Source: Ptiloglossa arizonensis (lineage: Eukaryota; Arthropoda; Insecta; Hymenoptera; Colletidae). Taken from it: a DNA stretch of 64,000 nt. Under the pieces are notes generated by a model. That model was not told the DNA's origin. It saw only the letters and a list, made by a program, of their open reading frames with translations, and did no database searches. Shown here piece after piece: positions 1 through 12,879 of the stretch. A program made the translations under genes and the position numbers. Within the stretch, counting starts at the first letter, position 1; each line of letters starts with the position of its first letter. The stretch covers positions 2,140,544 through 2,204,543 of the forward strand of contig NW_027478399.1 in the NCBI RefSeq assembly GCF_051014685.1, in the 5' to 3' direction.

Positions 1-750
1 TCCTTAATATCAAACTCCCATATCTCGCGAACGGATTGACGAACTCGAGAAATTCATGTTGCATCTGAAAGTAGAAGCTCGTCCGGTTACAATGGTGTGT
101 GTACTTTTCCCCCAAGCCATAGTAGTTATTGGTTTCGAGCATCAGACTTGCGAAAATTTTGATGGATTCTCAATCATTCCTTAACTTCAAACTCCCATAT
201 CTCGCGACCGGATTGACGAATTCGAGAAATTCCTATTGCATCTGAAAGCAGAAACTCGCCCGATTTCAACGGTAAGTGTACTTTTCCCCTAGGCCATTCC
301 AGTTATTGATTACGTGTATCAAATCAGCGAAAATTTTGGTGGTTTCTCAACCATTCCTTAACTTCAAACTCCTATATCTCGCGAACGGATTGACGAACTT
401 GAGAAATTCCTGTTGCATCTGAAAGTAGAAAGTGGCCCGATTACAATGGTGTGTGTACTTTTCCGCTAGGCCATTCCAGTTATTGGTGTCGAGTATCAGA
501 CCAGAGAAAATTTTGATGGTTTCTCAACCATTCCTTAACTTCGAACTACCATATCTCGCGAATGGATTGACGAACTCGAGAAATTCCTGTTGCATCTGAA
601 AGTAGAAACTCGCACGATTACAACGGTATGTGTGTTTTTCCCCTAGGCCTTTGTAGTTATTGGTTTCGGGAATCAGACTTGCGAAAATTTTGATGGTTTC
701 TCAACCTTTCCATAACTTCTAACTCCCATATCTCGCGAACGGATTGACGA
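1..750. repeat. Satellite block copied at 8,319-9,068 (offset 8,318 bp, 47 monomers)
   Basis: About four monomers match 8,319-9,068 almost base for base. Shared rare variants include gaattcatgttgc near the start, the tggcccgat variant near 430, gtgtgttttt near 630 and ccataacttc near 710. A difference seen is tcaaccttt at 1 versus tcaaccatt at the partner near 705. The match stops inside a monomer near 760, where this copy has actgttgctt and the partner has cctgttgcat. This block is the right-hand part of the 9-mer HOR described at 6,930-10,116. Confidence 0.85.
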
Positions 751-3147
751 ACTCGAGAAATTACTGTTGCTTCTGAAAGTAGAAACTCGCCCGATTTCAA
801 CGGTATGTGTATTTTTCCCCTAGGCCTTTGTAGTTATTGGTTTCGGGAATCAGACTTGCGAAAATTTTGATGGTTTCTTAACCATTCCTTAATATCAAAC
901 TCCCATATCTCGCGAACGGATTGACGAACTCGAGAAATTACTGTTGCTTCTGAAAGTAGAAACTCGCCCGATTACAATGGTGTGTGTACTTTTCCCCTAG
1001 GCCATAGTAGCTATTGGTTTCGAGTATCAGCCTTGCGAAAATTTTAATGGTTGCTCAGTCGTTCCTTAACTTCAAACTCCCATATCTCGCGAACGGATTG
1101 ACGAACTCGAGAAATTCCTGTTGCATCGGAAAGTAGATACTCGCCCGATTACAATGGTGTGTGTACTTTTCCCCTATGCCATAGTAGTTATTGGTTTCGA
1201 GTATCAGACTTGCGAAAATTTTGACGGTTTCTCAACCATTCCTTACCTTCTAACTCCCATATCTCGCGAACGGATTGACGAACTCGGGAAATTCCTGTTG
1301 CATCTGAAAGTAGAAACTCGCCCGATTACAAAGGTGTGTGTACTTTTCCCCTAGGCCATTCCAGTTATTGGTTTCGAGTATCAGACCAGCGAAAATTTTG
1401 ATGGTTTCTCAACCATTCCTTAACTTCAAACTCCCATATCTCGCGAACGGATTGACGAACTCGAGAAATTCCTGTTGAACCTGACAGTAGAAACTCGCCC
1501 GATTACAATGGTGTGTGTACTTTTCCTCTAGGCCATAGTAGTTATTCGTTTCGAGTATCAGACTTGCGAAAATTTTGATGGTTGCTCAAGCGTTCCTTAA
1601 CTTCGAACTTCCATATCTCGCGAACGGATTGACGAACTCGAGAAGTTCCTGCTGCATCTGAAAGTAGAAACTCGCCCAATTACAATGGTGTGTGTACTTT
1701 TCCCCTAGGCCATTCCAGATATTGGTTTCGATTATCAGAACAGCGAAAATTTTGATGGTTTCGCAACCATTCCTTAACTTCAGACTCCCATATCTTGCGA
1801 ACGAATTGACGAACTCGAGAAATTCCTTTTGCATCTGAAAGCAGGAACTCGCCCGATTACAACGGTTTGTGTAATTTTGCCCTAGGCCATAGTAGTTATT
1901 GGTTTCGAGTATCAGACTTGCGAAAATTTTGATGGTTTCCAAGCGTTCCTTAACTTCTAACTCCCATATCTCGCAAACGGATTGACGAACTCGAGAAATT
2001 CCTGTTGCATCTGAAAGTAGAAACTCGCCCGATTACAATGGTGTGTGTACTTTTCCCCTAGGCCATAGTAGTTATTGGTTTCGAGCATCAGACTTGCGAA
2101 AATTTTGATGGATTCTCAATCATTCCTTAACTTCAAACTCCCATATCTCGCGAATGGATTGAAGAACACGAGAAACTCCTGTTGCATCTGAAAGCACAGA
2201 CTCGCCCGATTACAACGCTATGTGTATTTTTGCCCTAGGCCATTGTAGTTATTGGTTTCGAGAATCAGACCAGCGAAAATTTTGATGGTTTCTCAACCAT
2301 TCCTTAACTTCAAACTCCCATATCTCGCGAACGGATTGACGAACTCGAGAATTTCCTGTTGCATCTGAAAGTAGAAACGCGCACGATTGCAACGGTATCT
2401 GTATTTTTCCCCTAGGCCTTGTAGTTATTGGTTTCGGGAATCCGACTTGCGGAAATTTTGATGGTTTCTCAACCATTCCTTAACTTCCAACTCCCATATC
2501 TCGCGAACGGATTGACGAACTCGAGAAATTACTGTTGCTTCTGAAAGTAGAAACTCGCCCGATTTCAACGGTATGTGTATTTTTCCCCTAGGCCTTTGTA
2601 GTTATTGGTTTCGGGAATCAGACTTGCGAAAATTTTGATGGTTTCTTAACCATTCTTTAATATCAAACTCCCATATCTCGCGAACGGATTGACGAACTCG
2701 AGAAATTACTGTTGCTTCTGAAAGTAGAAACTCGCCCGATTACAATGGTGTGTGTACTTTTCCCCTAGGCCATAGTAGCTATTGGTTTCGAGTATCAGCC
2801 ATGCGAAAATTTTGATGGTTGCTCAATCGTTCCTTAACTTCAAACTCCCATATCTCGCGAACGGATTGACGAACTCGAGAAATTCCTGTTGCATCGGAAA
2901 GTAGATACTCGCCCGATTACAATGGTGTGTGTACTTTTCCCCTAGGCCATAGTAGTTATTGGTTTCGAGTATCAGACTTGCCAAAATTTTGACGGTTTCT
3001 CAACCATTCCTTAACTTCTAACTCCCATATCTCGCGAACGGATTGACGAACTCGAGAAATTCCTGTTGCATCTGAAAGTAGAAACTCGCCCGATTACAAT
3101 GGTGTGCGTACTTTTCCCCTAGGCCATTCCAGTTATTGGTTTCGAGT
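740..3147. repeat. 10-mer HOR (1,768-bp unit), about 1.4 copies, first block
   Basis: The segment from 763 (actgttgcttctg) recurs at 2,531, 1,768 bp away. That is ten monomers less two 1-bp deletions. Other markers repeated at this spacing are the gcatcggaaagtagat monomer (1,124 and 2,892) and the ggaatcagacttgcg monomers. The whole block is nearly identical to 10,472-12,879 at an offset of 9,732 bp (55 monomers less 3 bp). One substitution I saw is actcggg near 1,285 versus actcgag near 11,017. At 3,148 the two blocks part: this one has gtaccaaatcagcg, the other gtatcagaccagtg. Confidence 0.85.
1930..1945. other. 1-bp deletion marker tttccaagcg (one of seven)
   Basis: The usual tttctcaagcg reads tttccaagcg. 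The same change is at about 11,671, 17,160, 20,345, 50,255, 54,148 and 55,918. In each case the next monomer to the left has gaacgaattgacg with ccttttgcatctg and a taattttgccctagg segment. One ancestral deletion has been carried by the HOR duplications. On the minus strand it shifts past a recurrent TGA and produces the longest open frames of the window (118 codons), which begin at TTG. Confidence 0.85.
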
Positions 3148-3687
3148 ACCAAATCAGCGAAAATTTTGGTGGTTTCTCAACCATTAATTAACTTCATACT
3201 CCCATATCTCGCAAACGGATTGACGAACTCGAGAAATTCCTGTTGAGTCTGAAAGTAGAAACTCGCCCGATTACAATGGTGTGTGTACTTTTCCCCTGGG
3301 CCATAGTAGTTATTGGTTTCGAGTATCAGACTTGCGAAAATTTTGATGGTTTCTCAAGCGTTCCTTAACTTCTGACTCCCATATCTCGCAAACGGATTGA
3401 CGAACTCGAGAAATTCCTGTTGCATCTAAAAGTAGAAACTCGCCCGATTACAACGGTATGTGTATTTTTGCCCTAGGCCATAGTAGTTATTGGTTTCGAG
3501 TATCAGACTTGCGAAAATTTTGATGGTTTCTCAAACGTTCCTTAATTTCAAACTCCCATATCTCGCGAACGGATTGTCGAACTCGAGAAAGTCCTGTTGC
3601 ATCTGAAAGCAGAGACTCGCCCGATTACAATGGTGTGTGTACTTTTCCCCCAAGCCATAGTAGTTATTGGTTTCGAGTATCAGACCA
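3050..3687. repeat. Satellite segment copied at about 5,173-5,810 (12 monomers apart)
   Basis: About 3.6 monomers repeat after 2,123 bp (twelve monomers less 1 bp). Shared rare variants are gtaccaaatcagcg followed by caaccattaattaac, ttgagtctgaaag, cccctgggccatagtag and cggattgtcgaactcg with the cccccaagcc or ccccaagcc form. The match ends at 3,687, where this copy reads gaccagcg and the partner gatttgcg. The left edge is not sharp, because this copy has ctcgag where the partner has cttgag. Confidence 0.75.
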
Positions 3688-5172
3688 GCGAAAATTTTGA
3701 TGGTTTCTCAAGCGTTCCTTAACTTCTGACTCCCATATCTCGCAAACGGATTGACGAACTCGAGAAATTCCTGTTGCATCTGAAAGTAGAAACTCGCCCG
3801 ATTACAACGGTATGTGTTCTTTTCCCCTAGGCCATTCCAGATATTGGTTTCGATTATCAGAACAGCGAAAATTTTGATGGTTTCTCAACCATTCCTTAAT
3901 TTCAAACTCCCATATCTCGCGAACGGATTGACGAACTCGAGTAATTCCTATTGCATCTGAAAGCAGAAACTCGCCCGATTTCAACGGAATGTGTACTTTT
4001 TCCCTGGGCCATTCCAGTTATTGGTTTCGGGTTTCAGACTTGCGAAAACTTTGATGGTTTCTCAACCATTCCTTAATTTCAAACTCCCATATCTCGCGAA
4101 CGGATTGACGTACTCGAGAAATTCCTGTTGCATCTGAAAATAGAAACTCGCCCGATTGCAATGGTGTGTGTAATTTTCCCTAGGCCATGCCTGTTATTGG
4201 TTTCGAGTATCAAATCAGCGAAAATTTTGGTGGTTTCTCAACCATTCCTTAACTTCAAACTCCCATATCTCGCGAACGGATTGACGAACTCGAGAAATTC
4301 CTGTTGCATCTGAAAGCAGAAACTCGCCCGATTACAAAGGTATGTGTATTTTTGCCCTAGGCCATAGTAGTTATTGGTTTCGAGTATCAGACTTGCGAAA
4401 ATTGTGATGGTTTCTCAAGCGTTCCTTAATTTCAAACTCCCATATCTCGCGAACGGATTGTCGAACTCGAGAAATTCCTGTTGCATCTGAAAGCAGAGAC
4501 TCGCCCGATTACAATGGTGTGTGTACTTTCCCCCCAAGCCATAGTAGTTATTGGTTTCGAGTATCAGATTTGCGAAAATTTTGATGGATTCTCAACCATT
4601 CCTTAACTTCAAACTCCCATGTCTCGCGAATGGATTGACGAACTCGAGAAATTCCTGTTGCATCTGAAAGTAGAAATTCGCCCGATTACAAAGGTTTGTG
4701 TACTTTTCCCCTTGGCCATTCCAGTTATTGGTTTCGAGTATCAGACCAGTGAAAATTTTGATGGTTTCTCAACCATTCCTTAACTTCAAACTCCCATATC
4801 TCGCGAACGGATTGACGAACTCGAGAAATTCCTGTTGCACCTGAAAGTAGAAACTCGCCCGATTACAACGGTATGTGTATTTTTCCCCTAGGCCATTCCA
4901 GTTATTGGTTTCGAGTATCAGACCAGCGAAAATTTTGATGGTTTCTCAACCATTCCTTAATTTCAAACTCCCATATCTCGCGAACGGATTGACGAACTCG
5001 AGTAATTCCTATTGCATCTGAAAGCAGGAACTCGCCCGATTACAACGGTTTGTGTAATTTTGCCCTAGGCCATTCCAGTTATTGGTTTCGTGTATCAGAC
5101 TTGGGAAAATTTTGATGGTTTCTCAACCATTCCTAAACTTCAAACTCCCATATGTCGCGAACGGATTGACGA
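3688..5172. repeat. Satellite monomers of mixed type, no clear tandem HOR
   Basis: About eight 177-bp monomers. The monomer ending near 4,523 (gtactttccccccaagcc) recurs at 5,762, seven monomers later, but its neighbours do not follow in step. One 1-bp deletion lies at about 4,180 (ttttccctagg instead of ttttcccctagg). No gene or non-satellite sequence is visible. Confidence 0.8.
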
Positions 5173-5810
5173 ACTTGAGAAATTCCTGTTGCATCTGAAA
5201 GTAGAAACTCGCCCGATTACAATGGTGTGTGTACTTCTCCCCTAGGCCATTCCAGTTATTGGTTTCGAGTACCAAATCAGCGAAAATTTTGGTGGTTTCT
5301 CAACCATTAATTAACTTCAAACTCCCATATCTCGCAAACGGATTGACGAACTCGAGAAATTCCTGTTGAGTCTGAAAGTAGAAACTCGCCCGATTACAAT
5401 GGTGTGTGTACTTTTCCCCTGGGCCATAGTAGTTCTTGGTTTCGAGTATCAGACTTGCGAAAATTTTGATGGTTTCTCAAGCGTTCCTTAACTTCTGACT
5501 CCCATATCTCGCAAACGGATTGACGAACTCGAGAAATTCCTGTTGCATCTAAAAGTAGAAACTCGCCCGATTACAACGGTATGTGTATTTTTGCCCTAGG
5601 CCATAGTAGTTATTGGTTTCGAGTATCAGACTTGCGAAAATTTTGATGGTTTCTCAAACGTTCCTTAATTTCAAACTCCCATATCTCGCGAACGGATTGT
5701 CGAACTCGAGAAAGTCCTGTTGCATCTGAAAGCAGAGACTCGCCCGATTACAATGGTGTGTGTACTTTCCCCCCAAGCCATAGTAGTTATTGGTTTCGAG
5801 TATCAGATTT
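5173..5810. repeat. Second copy of the 3,050-3,687 segment
   Basis: Same monomer order and rare variants as 3,050-3,687, including caaccattaattaac and the ttgagtctgaaag monomer. Small differences are present: gtacttctcccctagg near 5,232, and ccatagtagttcttgg near 5,427, where the partner has tagttattgg. The right end joins to monomers that follow a different order. Confidence 0.75.
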
Positions 5811-6929
5811 GCGAAAATTTTGATGGATTCTCAACCATTCCTTAACTTCTGACTCCCATATCTCGCAAACGGATTGACGAACTCGAGAAATTCCTGTTGC
5901 ATCTGAAAGTAGAAACTCGCCCGATTACAATGGTGTGTGTACTTTTCCCCTAGGCCATTCCAGTTATTGGTTTCGAGTATCAGACCAGCGAAAATTTTGA
6001 TGGTTTCTCAACCATTCCTTAACTTCAAACTCCCATATCTCGCGAACGGATTGACGAACTCGAGAAATTCCTGTTGCATCTGAAATTAGAAACACACCCG
6101 ATAACAATGGTGTGTGTACTTTTCCCCTAGGCCATAGTAGTTATTGGTTTCGAGTATCAGACTTGCGAAAATTTTGATGGTTGCTCAAGCGTTCCCTAAC
6201 TTCATACTCCCATATCTCGCGAAGGGATTGACGAACTCGAGAAATTCCAGTTACATCTGAAAGTAGAATCTCGCCCGATTTCAATGGTGTGTGTACTTTT
6301 CCCCTAGGGCATTGCAGTTATTGGTTTCGAGTATCAGACTTGCGAAAATTTTGATGGTTGCTCAATCGTTCCTTAACTTCAAACTCCCATATCTCGCGAA
6401 CGGATTGACGAACTCGAGAAATTCCTGTTGCATCGGAAAGTAGATACTCGCCCGACTACAATGGTGTGTGCACTTTTCCCCTAGGCCATGGTAGTTATTG
6501 GTTTCGAGTATCAGACTTGCGAAAGTTTTGATGGTTTCTCAACCATTCCTTAACTTCGAACTCCCATATCTCGCGAACAGATTGACGAACTCGAGAAATT
6601 CCTGTTGCATCTGAAAGTAGAAACTCGACCGATTACAACGGTATGTGTATTTTTCCCCTAGGCCTTTGTAGATATTGGTTTCGGGAATCAGACTTGCGAA
6701 AATTTTGATGGTTTCTCAACCATTCCTTAACTTCTAACTCCCATATCTCGCGAACGGATTGACGAACTCGAGTAATTCCTATTGCATCTGAATGTAGAAA
6801 CTTGCCCGATTACAATGGTGTGTGTACTTTTCCCCTAGGCCATTCCAGTTATTGGTTTCGAGTATCAGACCAGAGAATAAATTTTGGTTGTTTCTCAACC
6901 ATGCCTTAACTTCCAACTCTCATATCTCG
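5811..6929. repeat. Satellite monomers of mixed type between HOR blocks
   Basis: About six monomers with no second copy in step inside the window. It includes the gcatcggaaagtagat monomer near 6,430 and gcgaagggattgacg near 6,221, variants that are also found at 16-20 kb. The final monomer carries a 2-bp insertion (gaataaatttt) at about 6,875-6,880, making it 179 bp. Confidence 0.75.
6874..6884. other. 2-bp insertion marker in a 179-bp monomer
   Basis: The conserved AAAATTTT element reads gaataaatttt instead of gaaaatttt. Only four monomers in the window carry this change (also near 12,891, 15,194 and 59,441). All four are followed by the gcgac(c/a)gg...gacgaatt(c) type of monomer, which suggests a shared origin. 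Confidence 0.85.
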
Positions 6930-8523
6930 CGACAGGATTGACGAATTCGAGAAATTCCTATTGCATCTGAAAGCAGAAACTCGCCCGATTACAACGGTAA
7001 GTGTACTTTTCCCCTAGGCCATTCCAGTTGTTGGTTTCGAGTATCAAATCAGCGAAAATTTTGGTGGTTTCTCAACCATTCCTTAACTTCAACCTCCCAT
7101 ATCTCGCGAACGGATTGACGAACTTGAGAAATTCCTGTTGCATCTGAAAGTAGAAAGTGGCCCGATTACAATGGTGTGTGTACTTTTCCGCTAGGCCATT
7201 CCAGTTATTGGTTTCGAGTATCAGACCAGAGAAAATTTTGATGGTTTCTCAACCATTCCTTAACTTCGAACTCCCATATCTCGCGAATGGATTGACGAAC
7301 TCGAGAAATTCCTGTTGCATCTGAAAGTAGAAACTCGCACGATTACAACGGTATGTGTATTTTTCCCCTAGGCCTTTGTAGTTATTGGTTTCGGGAATCA
7401 GACTTGCGAAAATTTTCATGGTTTCTCAACCATTCCTTAACTTCTAACTCCCATATCTCGCGAACGGATTGACGAACTCGAGAAACTCCTGTTGCATCTG
7501 AAAGTAGAGACTCGCCCGATTACAATGGTGTGTGTACTTTTCCCCTAGGCCATTCCAGTTATTGGTTTCGAGTATCAGACTTGCGAAAATTTTGATGGTT
7601 TCTCAAGCGTTCCATAATTTCAAACTCCCATACCTCGCTAACGGATTGTCGAACTCGAGAAATTCCTGTTGCATCTGAAAGCAGAGACTCGCGCGATTAC
7701 AAAGGTGTGTGGACTTTTCCCTCAAGCCATAGTAGTTATTGGTTTCGAGTATCAGACTTGCGAAAATTTTGATGGATTCTCAACCATTCCTTAACTTCAA
7801 ACTCCCATATCTCGCGAATGGATTGACGAACTCGAGAAATTCCTGTTGCATCTGAAAGTAGAAACTCGCCCGATTGCAATGGTGTGTGTACTTTTCCCCT
7901 AGGCCATTCCAGTTATTGGTTTCGAGTATCAGACCAGCGAAAATTTCGATGGTTTCTCAACCATTCCTTAACTTCAAACTCCCATATCGCGCGAACGGTT
8001 TCACGAACTCGAGAAATTCCTGTTTTATCTGAAAGTAGAAACTCGCCCGATTACAATGGTGTGTGTACTTTTCCCCTAGGCCATAGTAGCTATTGGCTTC
8101 GAGTATCAGCCTTGCGAAAATTTTGATGGTTGCTCAATCGTTCCTTAACTTCGAACACCCATATCTCGCGAACGGATTGACGAACTCGAGAAATTCCTGT
8201 TGCATCTGAAGGCAGAAACTCGCCCGATTACAACGGTATGTGTATTTTTCCCCTAGGCCTTTGTAGTTATTGGTTTCGGGAATCAGACTTGCGAAAATTT
8301 TGATGGTTTCTCAACCATTCCTTAATATCAAACTCCCATATCTCGCGAACGGATTGACGAACTCGAGAAATTCATGTTGCATCTGAAAGTAGAAGCTCGT
8401 CCGGTTACAATGGTGTGTGTACTTTTCCCCCAAGCCATAGTAGTTATTGGTTTCGAGCATCAGACTTGCGAAAATTTTGATGGATTCTCAATCATTCCTT
8501 AACTTCAAACTCCCATATCTCGC
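6930..8523. repeat. 9-mer HOR (1,593 bp), copy 1
   Basis: Nine monomers repeat immediately at 8,524-10,116. Markers at exact 1,593-bp spacing are cttgagaaattcc (7,123 and 8,716) and tccataatttcaaactcc (7,611 and 9,204). The gctaacggattgtcg monomer and the gaaggcagaaactcg monomer also recur in order. The copies have diverged at scattered bases, for example ccagttgttggtttcg near 7,025 versus ccagttattgattacg near 8,618. This pair therefore looks older than the 13-mer and 22-mer duplications further right. Confidence 0.85.
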
Positions 8524-10116
8524 GACCGGATTGACGAATTCGAGAAATTCCTATTGCATCTGAAAGCAGAAACTCGCCCGATTTCAACGGTAAGTGTACT
8601 TTTCCCCTAGGCCATTCCAGTTATTGATTACGTGTATCAAATCAGCGAAAATTTTGGTGGTTTCTCAACCATTCCTTAACTTCAAACTCCTATATCTCGC
8701 GAACGGATTGACGAACTTGAGAAATTCCTGTTGCATCTGAAAGTAGAAAGTGGCCCGATTACAATGGTGTGTGTACTTTTCCGCTAGGCCATTCCAGTTA
8801 TTGGTGTCGAGTATCAGACCAGAGAAAATTTTGATGGTTTCTCAACCATTCCTTAACTTCGAACTACCATATCTCGCGAATGGATTGACGAACTCGAGAA
8901 ATTCCTGTTGCATCTGAAAGTAGAAACTCGCACGATTACAACGGTATGTGTGTTTTTCCCCTAGGCCTTTGTAGTTATTGGTTTCGGGAATCAGACTTGC
9001 GAAAATTTTGATGGTTTCTCAACCATTCCATAACTTCTAACTCCCATATCTCGCGAACGGATTGACGAACTCGAGAAATTCCTGTTGCATCTGAAAGTAG
9101 AAACTCGCCCGATTACAATGGAGTGTGTACTTTTCCCCTAGGCCATTCCAGTTATTGGTTTCGAGTATCAGACTTGCGAAAATTTTGATGGTTTCTCAAG
9201 CGTTCCATAATTTCAAACTCCCATACCTCGCTAACGGATTGTCGAACTCGAGAAATTCCTGTTGCATCTGAAAGCAGAGACTCGCCCGATTACAAAGGTG
9301 TGTGGACTTTTGCCTCAAGCCATGGTAGTTATTGGTTTCGAGTATCAGACTTGCGAATATTTTGATGGATTCTCATCCATTCCTTAACTTCAAACTCCCA
9401 TATCTCGCGAATGGATTGACGAACTCGAGAAATTCCTGTTGCACCTGAAAGTAGAAACTCGCCCGATTGCAATGGTGTGTGTACTTTTCCCCTAGGCCTT
9501 CCAGTTATTGGTTTCGAGTATCAGACCTGCGAAAATTTCGATGGTTTCTCAAGCATTCCTTAACTTCAAACTCCCATATCTCGCGAACGGTTTGACGAAC
9601 TCGAGAAATTCCTGTTGCATCTGAAAGTAGAAACTCGCCCGATTACAATGGTGTGTGTACTTTTCCCCTAGGCCATAGTAGCTATTGGCTTCGAGTATCA
9701 GCCTTGCGAAAATTTTGATGGTTGCTCAATCGTTCCTTAACTTCGAACTCCCATATCTCGCGAACGGATTGACGAACTCGAGAAATTCCTGTTGCATCTG
9801 AAGGCAGAAACTCGCCCGATTACAACGGTATGTGTATTTTTCCCCTAGGCCTTTGTAGTTATTGGTTTCGGGAATCAGACTTGCGAAAATTTTGATGGTT
9901 TCTCAACCATTCCTTAATATCAAACTCCCATATCTCGCGAACGGATTGACGAACTCGAGAAACTCCTGTTGCATCTGAAAGTAGAAACTCGTCCGGTTAC
10001 AATGGTGTGTGTACTTTTCCCCCAAGCCATAGTAGTTATTGGTTTCGAGCATCAGACTTGCGAAAATTTTGATGGATTCTCAATCATTCCTTAACTTCAA
10101 ACTCCCATATCTCGCG
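8524..10116. repeat. 9-mer HOR (1,593 bp), copy 2
   Basis: Second copy of 6,930-8,523. Its first 550 bp are also nearly identical to bases 206-750, and 8,319-9,068 as a whole matches 1-750. A 1-bp deletion at about 9,500 (taggccttccag instead of taggccattccag) is private to this copy. At 10,117 the next monomer has gcgaatggattgaag, where the 9-mer would have gcgaccggattgacg, and the 10-mer HOR takes over. Confidence 0.85.
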
Positions 10117-12879
10117 AATGGATTGAAGAACACGAGAAACTCCTGTTGCATCTGAAAGCACAGACTCGCCCGATTACAACGCTATGTGTATTTTTGCCCT
10201 AGGCCATTGTAGTTATTGGTTTCGAGAATCAGACCAGCGAAAATTTTGATGGTTTCTCAACCATTCCTTAACTTCAAACTCCCATATCTCGCGAACGGAT
10301 TGACGAACTCGAGAAATTCCTGTTGCATCTGAAAGTAGAAACACGCCCGATTGCAACGGTATCTGTATTTTTCCCCTAGGCCTTGTAGTTATTGGTTTCG
10401 GGAATCCGACTTGCGGAAATTTTGATGGTTTCTCAACCATTCCTTAACTTCCAACTCCCATATCTCGCGAACGGATTGACGAACTCGAGAAATTACTGTT
10501 GCTTCTGAAAGTAGAAACTCGCCCGATTTCAACGGTATGTGTATTTTTCCCCTAGGCCTTTGTAGTTATTGGTTTCGGGAATCAGACTTGCGAAAATTTT
10601 GATGGTTTCTTAACCATTCCTTAATATCAAACTCCCATATCTCGCGAACGGATTGACGAACTCGAGAAATTACTGTTGCTTCTGAAAGTAGAAACTCGCC
10701 CGATTACAATGGTGTGTGTACTTTTCCCCTAGGCCATAGTAGCTATTGGTTTCGAGTATCAGCCTTGCGAAAATTTTAATGGTTGCTCAGTCGTTCCTTA
10801 ACTTCAAACTCCCATATCTCGCGAACGGATTGACGAACTCGAGAAATTCCTGTTGCATCGGAAAGTAGATACTCGCCCGATTACAATGGTGTGTGTACTT
10901 TTCCCCTATGCCATAGTAGTTATTGGTTTCGAGTATCAGACTTGCGAAAATTTTGACGGTTTCTCAACCATTCCTTACCTTCTAACTCCCATATCTCGCG
11001 AACGGATTGACGAACTCGAGAAATTCCTGTTGCATCTGAAAGTAGAAACTCGCCCGATTACAAAGGTGTGTGTACTTTTCCCCTAGGCCATTCCAGTTAT
11101 TGGTTTCGAGTATCAGACCAGCGAAAATTTTGATGGTTTCTCAACCATTCCTTAACTTCAAACTCCCATATCTCGCGAACGGATTGACGAACTCGAGAAA
11201 TTCCTGTTGAACCTGACAGTAGAAACTCGCCCGATTACAATGGTGTGTGTACTTTTCCTCTAGGCCATAGTAGTTATTCGTTTCGAGTATCAGACTTGCG
11301 AAAATTTTGATGGTTGCTCAAGCGTTCCTTAACTTCGAACTTCCATATCTCGCGAACGGATTGACGAACTCGAGAAGTTCCTGCTGCATCTGAAAGTAGA
11401 AACTCGCCCAATTACAATGGTGTGTGTACTTTTCCCCTAGGCCATTCCAGATATTGGTTTCGATTATCAGAACAGCGAAAATTTTGATGGTTTCGCAACC
11501 ATTCCTTAACTTCAGACTCCCATATCTTGCGAACGAATTGACGAACTCGAGAAATTCCTTTTGCATCTGAAAGCAGGAACTCGCCCGATTACAACGGTTT
11601 GTGTAATTTTGCCCTAGGCCATAGTAGTTATTGGTTTCGAGTATCAGACTTGCGAAAATTTTGATGGTTTCCAAGCGTTCCTTAACTTCTAACTCCCATA
11701 TCTCGCAAACGGATTGACGAACTCGAGAAATTCCTGTTGCATCTGAAAGTAGAAACTCGCCCGATTACAATGGTGTGTGTACTTTTCCCCTAGGCCATAG
11801 TAGTTATTGGTTTCGAGCATCAGACTTGCGAAAATTTTGATGGATTCTCAATCATTCCTTAACTTCAAACTCCCATATCTCGCGAATGGATTGAAGAACA
11901 CGAGAAACTCCTGTTGCATCTGAAAGCACAGACTCGCCCGATTACAACGCTATGTGTATTTTTGCCCTAGGCCATTGTAGTTATTGGTTTCGAGAATCAG
12001 ACCAGCGAAAATTTTGATGGTTTCTCAACCATTCCTTAACTTCAAACTCCCATATCTCGCGAACGGATTGACGAACTCGAGAATTTCCTGTTGCATCTGA
12101 AAGTAGAAACGCGCACGATTGCAACGGTATCTGTATTTTTCCCCTAGGCCTTGTAGTTATTGGTTTCGGGAATCCGACTTGCGGAAATTTTGATGGTTTC
12201 TCAACCATTCCTTAACTTCCAACTCCCATATCTCGCGAACGGATTGACGAACTCGAGAAATTACTGTTGCTTCTGAAAGTAGAAACTCGCCCGATTTCAA
12301 CGGTATGTGTATTTTTCCCCTAGGCCTTTGTAGTTATTGGTTTCGGGAATCAGACTTGCGAAAATTTTGATGGTTTCTTAACCATTCTTTAATATCAAAC
12401 TCCCATATCTCGCGAACGGATTGACGAACTCGAGAAATTACTGTTGCTTCTGAAAGTAGAAACTCGCCCGATTACAATGGTGTGTGTACTTTTCCCCTAG
12501 GCCATAGTAGCTATTGGTTTCGAGTATCAGCCATGCGAAAATTTTGATGGTTGCTCAATCGTTCCTTAACTTCAAACTCCCATATCTCGCGAACGGATTG
12601 ACGAACTCGAGAAATTCCTGTTGCATCGGAAAGTAGATACTCGCCCGATTACAATGGTGTGTGTACTTTTCCCCTAGGCCATAGTAGTTATTGGTTTCGA
12701 GTATCAGACTTGCCAAAATTTTGACGGTTTCTCAACCATTCCTTAACTTCTAACTCCCATATCTCGCGAACGGATTGACGAACTCGAGAAATTCCTGTTG
12801 CATCTGAAAGTAGAAACTCGCCCGATTACAATGGTGTGCGTACTTTTCCCCTAGGCCATTCCAGTTATTGGTTTCGAGT
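10035..12879. repeat. 10-mer HOR (1,768-bp unit), about 1.6 copies, second block
   Basis: The cgagcatcag monomer at 10,046 recurs at 11,814 (1,768 bp). It is followed by the gattgaagaacacg monomer and the 1-bp-deleted taggccttgtag monomer (deletions at about 10,384 and 12,152). From 10,472 onward the block matches 740-3,147 almost perfectly. The 10-mer unit thus exists as two separate tandem blocks about 9.7 kb apart with the 9-mer HOR between them. At 12,880 the order changes to the gaccagtgaataaatttt monomer. Confidence 0.85.

Noticed and set aside
260..280. Splice-donor-like ggtaagtg motif, recurring near 8,588, 13,010, 15,315, 23,985, 26,286, 46,287, 61,330 and 63,632
   Set aside because: It is a single-base variant of the common ggtatgtg in the monomer. 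No exon, acceptor or reading frame goes with it.
1121..1354. 77-codon plus-strand frame, repeated at 10,853 and, in variant form, at 57,399
   Set aside because: It starts at TTG in gttgcatcgg and reads through one CCTAGG region because of a cctatgcc (or cccaagcc) variant. It is satellite sequence without coding features.
1586..1942. 118-codon open frame on the minus strand, with near-copies at 11,318, 16,807, 19,992, 49,902, 53,795 and 55,564
   Set aside because: It spans two satellite monomers, has a 59-residue period, starts at TTG, and exists only because a 1-bp deletion bypasses the recurrent TGA. No domain or codon signal is visible, and every copy lies in satellite DNA.
6870..6884. Microsatellite or insertion target site at gaataaatttt
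   Set aside because: The change is only 2 bp and is shared by four monomers. It has no target-site duplication or inserted sequence.
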